Notes under the pieces: generated by a model | Told to the model about the DNA's origin: nothing | What the model saw: the letters and a program-made list of their open reading frames with translations, nothing else | The model's database searches: none | NCBI RefSeq assembly: GCF_021134715.1 | Contig: NC_060026.1 | Span: forward strand, 12,763,001 to 12,827,000 | Origin: Daphnia pulex | Lineage: Eukaryota > Arthropoda > Branchiopoda > Diplostraca > Daphniidae | DNA: 64,000 nucleotides | Direction: 5' to 3' | Position numbers and translations under genes: made by a program | Shown here: positions 51,401-63,400 of the stretch, one piece after another | How the letters are laid out: each line of letters starts with the position of its first letter | Position numbering within the stretch: the stretch's first letter is position 1

Positions 51401-54400
51401 GGGAATATTTTCACGGACGTTGGCCCCGAAGAGCTGGACAGTCCGTCTGAAAACAACAAGAACGCTGCCCAGTCGATAGACATCAGTTTTCGTTCCTTGC
51501 CGGATTTGGAACAAATTGATTTGACGGCGGACGAGTCCCCAACGGCACCTGATCCTCCTCCCCTTCCGCCGCCGGCCCTCCGGAAGCGAGACACGATGAT
51601 CCGCGAATTGAAGATGAGGTTGCGCGAAAAATTCCACTGCGTCGGTGACGATCTGTCGACGCCGTCGCCGATTCCGCCCATGACGGAAGTCGGAGATGCG
51701 GGTCGCAACTTCCCGGAAATCAGCAAGAAAAAGACGAAAGTCATGAGCAAGTTGGAATCCATCTTGTCCAGCTTCAACGCCCTGGCACAAATGGAAGCCG
51801 AAGGACGGGTGTACCGAACTGTCGTCCAGCCGATGTCGCTCCCTGCGGAATATTACACCAACGACGTGGATTACGAGTCGCCCGGCACGTCCGTCAACTC
51901 GGAAGAAAGGGAATTCCATTCGACCGGATATCCCCACCACCTCCTCCAGCAGTCGATGGTGTTCCAAAAGTCTCACAACAGCATGAGCGAGCCGACCATT
52001 TACGATCCGTCTCTTCCGGATGACATTCCTAATCATTACTCTGATATTCCGCATCCGATGGAGCCCATGGATGTCCACCTCCACCACCAGCAGAAGCTGC
52101 TGGCCCGGGCGCTGGAGGATCACTACTTGCTCGGGCTGGACCCGAGATTGCGTGATTTTTACGACAACGACCTTTTCGATCCGCAAATGGAATCGTATGC
52201 CAACGAAGGCCTGTACGACGTGTCCAACCCGCTGGAAGAGAAGTCTCCCTACCAGGTCGGAAGGAGGAAAAGCAGCAACAACAACAAGGAAGCCAGGGGC
52301 CGCCGGAACAGCCGCCGGCATCAGAAGGAAAGAGATTCCAGTTCGAAGGAAGAGGAAACGGATGAAGAAATGCTCGACGGGAATCGCACGCCCACTTGGA
52401 GTGAAATGGAAAGTCAGCTCTTCTCCGACCAGAAAGCCAGCGATCACTTATTGATGACGGCCGGAGGGTTCCATCCACCCAACGCCAACCAATCGCGGAT
52501 GTCGCCCTACAACGACGAGTGGCTCTTCTGGGAGCAGATGAATCACTTGCGCTTGACGGAAGCCGAGCGCCGCCGTTGGGAGGAGGAGCGATCCAGGCGG
52601 ATGCTATTGTGGATCCACCACACGAGTCAGGGATCGCCGTCCAGTGCCGTTCCCGGTTCCCAACTCCCGCTGCCTCATTGGTGGCAGGTACTCGATTAAA
52701 AAAATAAAAATCGTGTCGTCGTCGGTACTTGTTGTCGCCGCCTGTCGCTAGATGGCGCCATCGCGCCGTTGTTGACGTTTTGACAGCACACGCACACAAT
52801 CCAGCGACGGCCTTTTTTTTGAAATTTTTATTATCGTCATTCCTCTCCTACCTTGTAGTTTGAAATCACGCATCAATTTGATTCACGCTCATCGTTCATT
52901 TCCTTTTTTTTCTCTCTCTCCCATGAATTTATTTCATTTTTTTATTTTATTCGTTGATGAAACATATGGTTCTTTTATCTCCGTTGTTGTTCGTGTAGTT
53001 TCCATTTCTTCTCCTCGCGGTGACGGAATCCTAAAACACTCGGCCCATTTTCCACTTTTGTAGTTGTCTCGTGACAGAAACTGTTTTTATTTTTCCTTCT
53101 TTCTTGTTGTTGTTTGACGATTCCACGCGTCTTTCTGTAGTTTTGTCTGACATCTTTTGTAGTTTTTACTGTCTTCTGCCCTCCTGTTTCTCTCCTTTTA
53201 GAATCTCCTTCCGTCTGCTCCATTCATAGAATAATACACACCAAATTCCATCGACTTTTTGGCCGCACTCCTTGACAAGTGACTGAGCTTTTCCCTTCGA
53301 GGTTCTTCCTTCTTTTTATTTTTTGAGTTGTTTTTTTTTGTGTGTGACATTGTTGTGTGTAGAGGTGACGAATGTCAACTACTTCCTTGCGTGCGTGCCG
53401 AATGGCATGAAGTTGACCATTTTTGGCGATTATCAGTCATGGCGAAAAAATCTATAAGCGACATTTTGAACAAAAAAGACAAACTTGATGGATATGGTTC
53501 CCTCGTTTGTTTTCCTTATAAGAAAACCATCGAACCATCAACACATCCATCATTTCCTGAATTTCTTTTTTTTTGGTTTAGTTTTCGATTACTTGCAGTC
53601 GGCAATAATTTTGAACGACTATTTTGACGGAAGCTTTTCTATACCCGTTGACGACTTCCTGCCCTTTTTTTTCTATCTCTCTCCTCCTATATTGAATGAA
53701 GGTAAAAGAGATGGAGAGAAATAAGTAAATCTAAACATTGCGGTTTCTGGAACTGGCGATGAATCATCATCCGGCGTTGCGTGTTTTTGATGGAACGACC
53801 CAGCCGATTTATTTACATATCTTTTGCTTGAACATCGGATTGTCTGTGAGGAGCTTGTTGGCAACAACGCGCGTTGTTGTTGATGTTCTTTTTTACCCTT
53901 CATCCACAAAAAGAACTGTTACGGCTGAGGTTTATTTTATTTTTTTACTATTTCTTTCTTTTTTTCTCTTTGGTTTTGTCTCGCCGCTGTGCGCATGTCG
54001 GGTGATTCATCCGGCGGTTGTCGGGGGATGGAGAAACCGAGCAGAGGTTTCTTTCTACCGTGACTCGATGAACTCCCGAGACCATTACAAGACGGAATTT
54101 GGCACGTGGCAACATCCATTTCTCTTCTTTTTCTCGCTTTTGCGTCCAGTGTCTGATCATTTTTTTCTTTCAAAACCGCCAATCGATTTTTGCATCCCAT
54201 TTTTGGCATCTGCGGCCTCTGCAAACAGCATCCTGATCCGTCCCGAATTACATGAGCGACCCCACCGCTTGAACATGAGCGGAAAATTTCTCCCCCTCAA
54301 CAACAACAACAAAAGAACCGACCAAACAAAACACCAAAAAAATGTGTGTTTTTTTTTAGTTGCTAATGTTCGGTTGTTTCTTCGTTTTGCCATTCGCCGT

Positions 54401-57400
54401 GTTTGTGTGTTTTCAGGTCGCTCCTCTCCCGCTTTCTCCCCGTTAACAAATTCGCACAGATTGGGACCCCATGACGTCATTGACGTCGCCCGCCTCAGAA
54501 GCTTTTTTTTTTCTTCTGTTTCGTCTCTCCGCCCACTGGGCGCACACACTCCGCTTCACTCCACCTGTGCCGTGTCTTTCCCGCGGGCTAACTTTGAAAC
54601 CTAAAAGAAAGAAAGAAAAAACCTTCTATATTCCCCCCCCCCCAACACACACACACACGCAACACAAAAGGAGAAAGAATTGAACAGCAGAGAACACAAA
54701 AACGGGTTTCCTGGCAGTCTCGTATGTCAGTTGCTTACCTGTTGCCTTGCCCGTCGGTCCGGCCGTCATGTTTCTCTCGTGAGAACCACACACACAAACC
54801 AGTTGTGGATTTCTGTGTGTGTGTGTGTGTACTGTGTGTGTGTAGTGTTATCGATAGTGTTTTGTTTCTTCGATTTGAACTCTTTAACGATTGAAAGAAA
54901 TCGACCCGAAATTGTTTTGGGGTTCATTTGAATTGAGCGCGCTTGGCCGTTTTCGTGATAGTGTGTGTGTGTTTTGTGGAAGGGTGGGAACATTTATCCT
55001 CACAAACAAAACAAACGGACAACGCCCCTGTCCAATTGCGACGTCTTCTTCTTCGTTCGTTCGTTCGTGTAACCCAAAACCGAAACGGACTTACAAAAAT
55101 GGTGCAGTTATCTTGGCTGGCATCTCTTCGGCCGCGAGAAGCCATGGAGGTGATATCGTCACTTCTTATTTTTGAAAAAAAAACTCTCTCTTTTTATTTT
55201 TCACTTCTTCTTCTTCTTCTTTCGCCTCGTTTGTCCCGGCTCTTCTTTTTATTTTTTGCGCCATAGGGGAACGACGGCGTTCCACTAGCTGCTACTATAC
55301 TACTACTACGAAAAGCTTATATATGCCAGCGCATTTGGTTGTTTGCTGTGCTGTATCATTTGCATTTTTGGGAATGACAGTCACTGCCGGCGAGAGAAGA
55401 GTCAAGGACGTCAGCGGCAGAAGAGAAATTCTCTCTCTCATTAAATGTGGGCAACACAGATACACACGCTGGACTGGCGGTGGTGGCCCACTGCTGGGGT
55501 CCTTCTTTCCCTTATTGATCCATCGGTGTACGCATCAACGCCGCCGCGCTCTTCTACTTTGCTATGCAGAGTTGATTTAGAAATTGTAATGTCGTTAATC
55601 GACTGGCTCTCTTGCTGTGTGTCCGTCTGATGGCCTCGAACTTTTTGTTTTTTCTTTCTCTTTTCACTCTCCCAAAAGGCCGTCCTCGCACACAAAAAGC
55701 TCCTGGAGCTCCTGGGGGACACTTGATTAGTATTCAAGTCCAGTTTGCTGTCGGTCGAGCTGACCAACTGTAGAATAAGTTAGGAAAATAAAAGGACCGA
55801 AATGTTTTATTGAAATCGAAAAACGAGATGGTTCCACAAACAAGAGGCCATCCGAACAATTGGAATCAAGGTTTTTTTGTTCTCTGGTTCCCAACTTGGC
55901 GCATTTATTTTCTTATTCTTCTTCTCCGGTCGTCTACAATCTTATCAAATCTAAATTTAATTCCCACCGGATTCTTCGCGTGCACCCAAAGTCGCCAGAA
56001 GGAGGAAGAAGAGTTTCCGCTCGGTTTCTCTCCCCACCTTCCAGCTGCAACCCCTTGTCTTTCTCGCTCTCTGCACTTAGTTGGGAGGGTCCCATCTTTT
56101 TCCGGACTGGAACACCTGAAATGCGCATTAGACAGCAGGTAGTTGTAGTAGTAGCAGTAGCAGTAGAGTAGAGTAGGACGTACGACTGTAAAAATATAAT
56201 GAACCTCGCCAGTTTCTAGATGATGGCTGGGAGAATTAGAGAGAAAATAATCATTTCCTTTTGCTTCTTGTTCGCCGACTGGTCCGTCGTGTCGCTCGTC
56301 AGGCCATCAAAGGTTTTGTTTTGTCGTGTTCCACATCATTTGGGAGCGAAGGCATGACGTGGAAAAAAATTGGTCGACCCCATCAGCCTTTTTATTTCTT
56401 TTTCTTATAGAGACTCGGGGTGCAACAAGTAGTTCCCATTATATTTTTTGGTCATTTAAATCTCTCCCGCAGCTTCGGCATTGAGTTGAACGTTCGAAAT
56501 CAATCGGCGGAGCGTATCAATCGGCGAAGGAGTTTTGTTTCTGCTTTGAAACACAAACAGAAGGGGCAGATTGGACAACTGGATAAAAATTCGGGCTGCG
56601 CTATGAGAATTCATGATTCGTGAATCCGGTCTCTTCCCTATTTACCTTAGATAGTGTATCTACCTGGCGAGAGAGGAAGTGGGCAACTTGTTGAACCGTC
56701 CGCCAGCCACTATGAAAAAGGAGAGAATAGAATTTATACAACCAAAAAGAAACAAAAAAACCTTTTGTTATCTGTGCGTATCGAACCCAAAGAATTTCTG
56801 TAGTCGCGAGTTCCGATGGTAATTCCACAGTCTATCTTTTCATAGTCAGATTCTGTTGGTTTTTGTCTATACTCTTTTGGCTTGTTCACACAAGAACTTG
56901 CTGAGCTGCTATTTCTTCTGGCTCTCTATCTAGCTTTTGCTATTCATTTCCTATGTATGTGCCAATGGCTTGAAATAACAGGCTCTTTTTTCTTATCATG
57001 TTTCCTTTGGTAATGGTCTTGTTTACTTTTAGGGATGTAATGTTAGCTACATCTTGTTTGGAGTGGTGAACAAAAGGGCAGTGCTGTATCGTAAAGCCCA
57101 ATTTTGCATCATCAGCTGATGACAGCGGACTCTGTCCAGACTGATTTATTCCCTTTTTTTTTGCGAAGCCATGTTTTTGTTCTTGTTGTTGAACCCAAGG
57201 TTGTTATTGTGTTGCAAAGTCACAATTTGCTGGCATGCTAGACTCACATTATCAAATGCAGTGAGACCGGCAACCTGAATAAGGTCACAGCAGGGCCACA
57301 CTGTGATTTGTGGTATATCACACAGCACACACACTCGCTATTGTTTTCCATTAAAAATTTTCCAAGTGTGCCTCCTGGCAATTGGCATAGCTGCAAGGCC

Positions 57401-60400
57401 TGCAAGAACAAATGATAAACCAGTTAAGTAGGTTTCACTCTCTCAAATTCTGGTATTGAGTAACACATTTCAACATTCCTCCCATCTTGTCGTACATATT
57501 TATGATGGAGAGTGCTGCTCTTACGCAGACATTAGGAAGATAGATCTGTAGTGAAAGATAACCTGTCTGTGTGGAAAAGAGTCATCGTGTGCGAGTAATC
57601 AACCTCGACGATGAAGCAACTGCACAACAATCGCCCAACGTGACTTGATGAAGCCCGTGTTGCTGTGTGGGAATCATTCGCATAACTGAACTTCCTGTTA
57701 TCATTGTGGGAATTCCAAGTGTCTTGATGAGTAAGAAAGGATTGCGTAGCTATACTGTATAATTCATATATCAGGCCAGCAGCGGACTAGTTCATCATGT
57801 TTTTCGGGGACAATTTAAATATGTTTTTGGAGTTTTGCCAACTGTCATGATGCGGCGTTGCCTCATTCAATCATAAAGCATCGATCATAAAAATTTCCAG
57901 CTGAAAAAGAGAGAAAGAAAGAAAGAATTCGAGTGTATGCGCAAATTCAACTGCGTGACTGTTAAATGTTTGTCTACCAAACAAACGCACACCACACCTT
58001 GCCCCATTCATATCTGCATATTTGAAGGTGAAAGTGTCATGTTGCCATGGGGTGGATCGGCTATTTCGGGAAAAACGACGCCGGATCACGAGATGACGTG
58101 ATTCTGGCCTGGAAGATGCTTCGGACACGCCATTATTTGAAATGCCTATAGACAGAGAGAGGTGGAAATGTTTTGTCGGATGTTTTCCACCCGTCTTTTG
58201 TCGGTTGAAGCAATTCATTTTTCATTTTGGTTCTAATACCCAAAGAGAAGAAACGAACTCACGCTGGTTTTTTTTACAAGATGTACGACCACTGAAATTC
58301 TCTTTCTTCTTTCCAGCACAACACCCCAGCAGCACCGTTGGCTAGAAAGTGAAACATTCCCCTGTTTTCTTTTTAATAAATGCACATCATAATAATTCTT
58401 ATTTTTGGAGAATGTCGGCTCCTTTTTCAGATGAGATGCTTGATTATTTATACCGAAAATTTTGTTTTGGTGTGTGTGGCTATTTATGCTTACATTCCGG
58501 ATCTTCTTTTATTTTTCTTGACCACAGGCTAAGCAGAGGGCATCCGTACAATGGCTTCTCTCCAAATCGTACAGTCACCAGGTGCCAGAAGATGTCAAGG
58601 AGCCATTCTACCGCGACGTCGAGGTAAAAAAACAAAATCAAAAAGAAACAGCCAAAGAAAGAGAAAAGAAATAGGAAAAACCGGAAGGCTTATTTTGGAT
58701 AACAATCAAATGGGTTTTACGTTCAAATGTTGTCAAACAGGATCAAGAGTATCTGAAGCCATCTGTAGTGCACGCCCTGGCCAATGCCGAGCTCTATTGC
58801 CTGGCACTAGCTCACATTTATGCCGATCCCAATTACAGCCAGCTGAACCACTGGGGCGTGATCCAGGCACTGGCCAGGAAGGGCGTCTACGTGGCCGAGC
58901 CGTCCGACGTGGCCCTGACGGAGACCACGCTCATTCACACATCACCACTTCGAATGGTAATTAAGTTGCATTCGATCCATTTTTAGGCAACCACTTTCGG
59001 GGGTCCTCCCATTCCATTAGCCAATACTCGGGAGTCGGAGTCGGGAGTGTTAATTGTTTTGCTAGTTTATCTTAAGTGCATCAATATTTACGATTATATG
59101 CGTGGTCGTTGTTGTTGTTGTTGTTGTTTATAGAGTGCTCACATGGCCGTCATGGAAGGCATCATGAACCTGTTTGTCAAGGAAGTCGTTTCAGCCGAAC
59201 GGGTTGTGGCCGCCATTAGGAGATTCGCCGACCTGGACGCCTCCCAGACGCCAGCCCCCAAAGAGGCCGAACAGGCCCTCCTCCTTTGGATCACCAAAGC
59301 CTGTCAGTCGCTCAAAAAGCGACTGACGGCCGAAGTCGATGGCCACGTAAGTGTCAGATAAAAAATAAAATTGTTTTTTTCCAATCGTAAAAATCATCCG
59401 AGAGGAGCTGCTCTTGTGGAGGATGTGACACTGTCGGGAAAGGTGTGCAATCATCCGTGTTGGAGATGATTGTCTCGCGCTGATAAACCCAATCCAGAAA
59501 GGCTTTTTTTTTTCTCTCTCTCTCCTTTGCCCGTTAACTCCCCGCGTGTCCGTAAATGGGCACAAATGAACAATGATTCCCGCCCACCGAATATGAATAT
59601 AACGCCATATATCCTTTTGGCTCATTTGGCATCGTTTTTATTTTATTTTATGTCCACTCTTTTTTTTATTTTTTATTACCATTGATTTTTTTATTATTGG
59701 TTGCCAACCTGACGGACCACCCTCAGGGAGAGGACGTACCGAATTTCCCCGAGCTTCGCGAGCTGGGCGACCTCAGTGACGGCATGTCCCTTCTTGGCCT
59801 GTTGGCCTTTTACGCTCCCGACTTGGTGGACTGGACGAGAATCGCCACCAACGAGCCCTTCTCCATGGCCGACTGCCTTTACAATTTGGAATTGGTGCAC
59901 AAATTTTGCAGCGAGTCTTTGCCCAACAACATCTTTCACCTAGGGCTGGAAGACATTGTCTACATGCACAGGTAAATCAAAATGACGAAATGAAAATGGA
60001 AAAGAAATAGCCCGCGAAAGTTTAATTTGAAAAATATTTTTCGTTTTCCGTGCGAAAAAATTTCAGTTCGGTGAGACAAAACGTTTTGGCATTTCTCGCC
60101 GATTTGTTCTACATCCTGGAAGTTCGTCCAGCCAAGTGTATCCGGCCTCCTGGATTGATGCGAGACCGTTTTCCCATCAATGAAGGTAAAAAATCATTCG
60201 GTCAACTCTCCCGTTATGTTGGCCTTTTTTTGTTTCTTTGGAAAAAAAAAAAATAGAGAAAAACCGAAACAAACGCGCGGGCAATTTTATTGGTGTGGTA
60301 TTGTATACTATTATTATTTTCGTTCGGTGTTGGTGGCAGCTGGTTCTTTTTCTCGGTTATTTTGGTGTTTTATTTTTTTGGAAATCTTCAATGGATTTTC

Positions 60401-63400
60401 TTTTTTAGATGAATTAAAGATCCTCCTTTTTTGTATTGAAATTTTATCCGTTGGGGGGCGGCCAGTCGGGTCCTTCGTTGGTGGTTTATGGGCTATCTCT
60501 CTCTCTCTCTCTCTCTCTTTCTCTTTTTGGTGTCTTGATTTGGTCTTTTCACACCTCCTTGTGTCATCATCAGAAACTTCTTCTCCTTCAACACCCGACG
60601 CGGATGTCGGCGGCCAACTGTCGTCGCCTCTGAGAAAATCGTTTCACCGTCGAACGAGTTTACAACCGCTGGTGAAATCCATTCCCGATTTACGGAAAGG
60701 TATCATCAACATCAACAACCATCCCCCCCACCAAAAAAAAAATAATTATCCAGAAGGAATTGAAATATTAAAACAAAAAAATTTGCATCCGCCCAGTGAC
60801 CCACAACAATTGCATCAGAAAATCCCCATCGCTTTTTTCTCGTACCAACTAACATTTTCTTGGGTTCGTTTTGGTTTGATTGGATTTTTAGTGCATGAAT
60901 GTATTTTTATATTACATCTTCCCTCTCGGATTGTAAACGGCTTATTTTTAAACTACGAATGCATGTGCACCCGAAATCGTTTTGCGGTTGTTCACCTTTG
61001 CGTTGATTGTTTTTCGTGTGGTTATCGCACGAAGTCGTCCTGTTCTTCTTCTTTCTTTCTTTTTTGCCCTGTCGTTCGTTTTCATTTCACGCTCGAAGGG
61101 GGTTAAACAAAAAGCACAAAAAAAAAGAAACTGGACTGGTTTTTTTGTGTTTTTTTTCTTTCTCATCTTTTTGTATGTCAAGACCTACAATGTCTCCAGT
61201 AAAGAAAAAAACAACCATTTTCTTTTTTGATCGTTATTTTCTCGACAGGTGCTATATAATGTTATTTCTTTTTTTCTCTCTCTCTTGTGTTATCATTCCC
61301 AGGCAAGAGTAACGCCATTCGGCGGCAGGGATCACTACAGGAGCGCGATCGAACAAAACGCCAAACCGTCCACGAAGGTAACAACAACAAAAAACCCCAA
61401 AACCTTTAAAAAAAAAATGATTATTATTACCCATCATAACCATCATCATCGCTCAAAATGTCTATAGAGTTTTGGGAAACAATTTGAGCAGGTCTTATTT
61501 TTTGGTTGGGAGGAGAGAAAGAAAGAATCACAATCACACACATAAAAAAAAAAGGGCCGGTGAACCCCCATCGGCCGAAGAGAACGGGGCTGGATACAGA
61601 TGGATGGATTACAGGTGTGGCTTGAAATCGGATAAATATTCCCCTCGTACATGTAAATGTGTGTAGGCCCCTCATAGCTAGAAGAGCAGTGGGGCTGGTT
61701 AGACTGTTGTAATACTCCGTGACCCCGAAAGAAAAGTCCAGCTGCTCACGACGTATTGGAATTGCAGACGAGATAAGAATAAAAGAGCTAGCTAGTGTAA
61801 CGAACCGGTCGGAGAAAATAACGACACCAACAAGATGGATTGGTCAGAAACTCACGAAAAACGCCCTTGACCCTTTTTCATATTCTCCCCCGTTTTATTT
61901 TTATTTTTATTATTTTTATTCGATTTGATTTCAATAATTTTTTATTTTACGTCAATTATTTTCTCTTTTCTTTTTCTTTTTAAATTTATTCCCGCTGCGC
62001 GTGCGTTTCTGTGATGTTGTTGTTCTGGTTTCTATTATACGCGTCTGGTGCCTGTTGTGTGTATGTGTGTGTGTGTGTGCGCAGAGTCGCTCTCTCTCAT
62101 TCGCTCCGTGTGTGTGTGTGTGTACCGATAAATGGAAGCTCACGACAGCTGAACAACAACGCCCCGACCCGGGCGTGTACGATCAACTCAATCAAACCCC
62201 CGTCTGACTGCCCTTTTTTTGTTGTTGTTGTTGCTGTTGCCGTTGTTGTGGTTCGGGGAGGTCGGCTCAGCGTTTGTGTTGATTGCCCTTTTATAGGATC
62301 TGGCAGGGTGGGGAGAGTTAACGGTGAGAGTACGAGAGAGAAAACCATCAATTTAGAATTAAGTGTTACGTAGTTTCCTTTTAAAACATTTAAACTAAAA
62401 AACACCAAATCCTCCAAAAGCTAAAAAACCAAAACAAAACCAAAAAAACCCCAACGTAAAAATTCGTGAAATAAACAATCAAACACGCACGAAATTAGAC
62501 AGCAATTTGTCGACGCGGAACAATCTTTATCCGGATTGGTGGTGGCCGTGCCAGCACGGACCGACCGATCAGTGCCACTACTGCCGGCCGTCTTACGCCA
62601 CCTTATGGAGCCACCATGCTCACCGGCAGCAGCAAAAGCACAGACACCACCAACACCAGTGTCACCAACACACGGCCGATTCCGATGTGATGGAGCAAGG
62701 GAAATCCGGTAACATGCACCAACAGGATCCACGTACTACTACACTTGAGTTTGTCCGTCCATCTTCTTCTCTTTTTCATAATTTTTTTTTTTTTGTTCGT
62801 TCGCTCGTTCGTTCGTTCGTCCGATTCATCTCGTCACTGTTTCAATTTCCTTCTCTTTTAGATTTTAGATTTCGTTTTCACGATTTGGCGATGCGATTTT
62901 ATTTTTCTGAATTGAAATTTGAATTGAGTTATTTCTTTTCCGTGGGTTTATTTCATTTGGTTTCATTTCCGTTCGGTCTGATTGGAGAATGTTGGCCGCA
63001 GATAGGACGCACTGATAGGCCGCCCCGACATTTTATTTGAGTCATTTAATTTAATTAGCGTCGGGGGAAAACAAAAGAAAAAAAAAAACATTTCAGCACG
63101 AATCGATTTCAGTTGGTTTTTTCCTTCTACCTTAGTTTTATCTAGTCTCTTGTGAATTCATACGCAAATATTTGAATGAATTAAAAAAATTGTACAACAT
63201 TTATCGGTTGGCAATTCAGCTCAAGATGATCAAACATTGAAATGTCTGTGTGCAGCCAACAGTCCGCAAATTGGGACGCCGCAAATGAGCGGATCGCCCC
63301 GGAGGCGGATGGATCAACTCGAACAAAGCCAACAGCAGTTGCAGCAGCAGCAGCAGCAGCCGGACGGAGGAGACGAGTCGTTTGTCGTCCACCGAGGCAA

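Larger units (their letters stand above)
55150..58527. other. Patronin intron DNA between exon B and the shared exons
   Basis: Apart from the candidate terminal exon at 55679-55726, no coding exon was found. Short frames (for example 55810-56142 plus and 57871-58218 minus) have no domain. The tract CAGTAGTAG-type repeat near 56140-56170 is a microsatellite. Confidence 0.45.

Noticed and set aside
51359..52447. 362-codon open frame on the minus strand opposite the nested frame
   Set aside because: It is the antisense shadow of a strongly coding, GC-rich frame; no domain or independent start context is visible.
53440..53510. Possible Patronin-like first exon MAKKSISDILNKKDKLDGYG
   Set aside because: It looks like protein at first, but no credible splice donor in a useful phase follows, and the context is T-rich intron.
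53738..54604. 288-codon plus-strand frame in the Patronin intron
   Set aside because: It is driven by T-rich DNA (Phe/Leu runs), has no domain and is flanked by microsatellites.
54633..54845. (CA)n followed by (TG)n that could fold back
   Set aside because: These are common microsatellites at this spacing; nothing suggests a functional hairpin.
56762..56800. T-loop-like GGGTTCGATACGC on the minus strand
   Set aside because: No matching acceptor stem, D-loop or anticodon arm could be found, so it is not a tRNA.
60180..61106. 308-codon frame spanning Patronin introns
   Set aside because: It overlaps true exons in part but reads through splice sites and poly-pyrimidine introns; exon phases define another frame.
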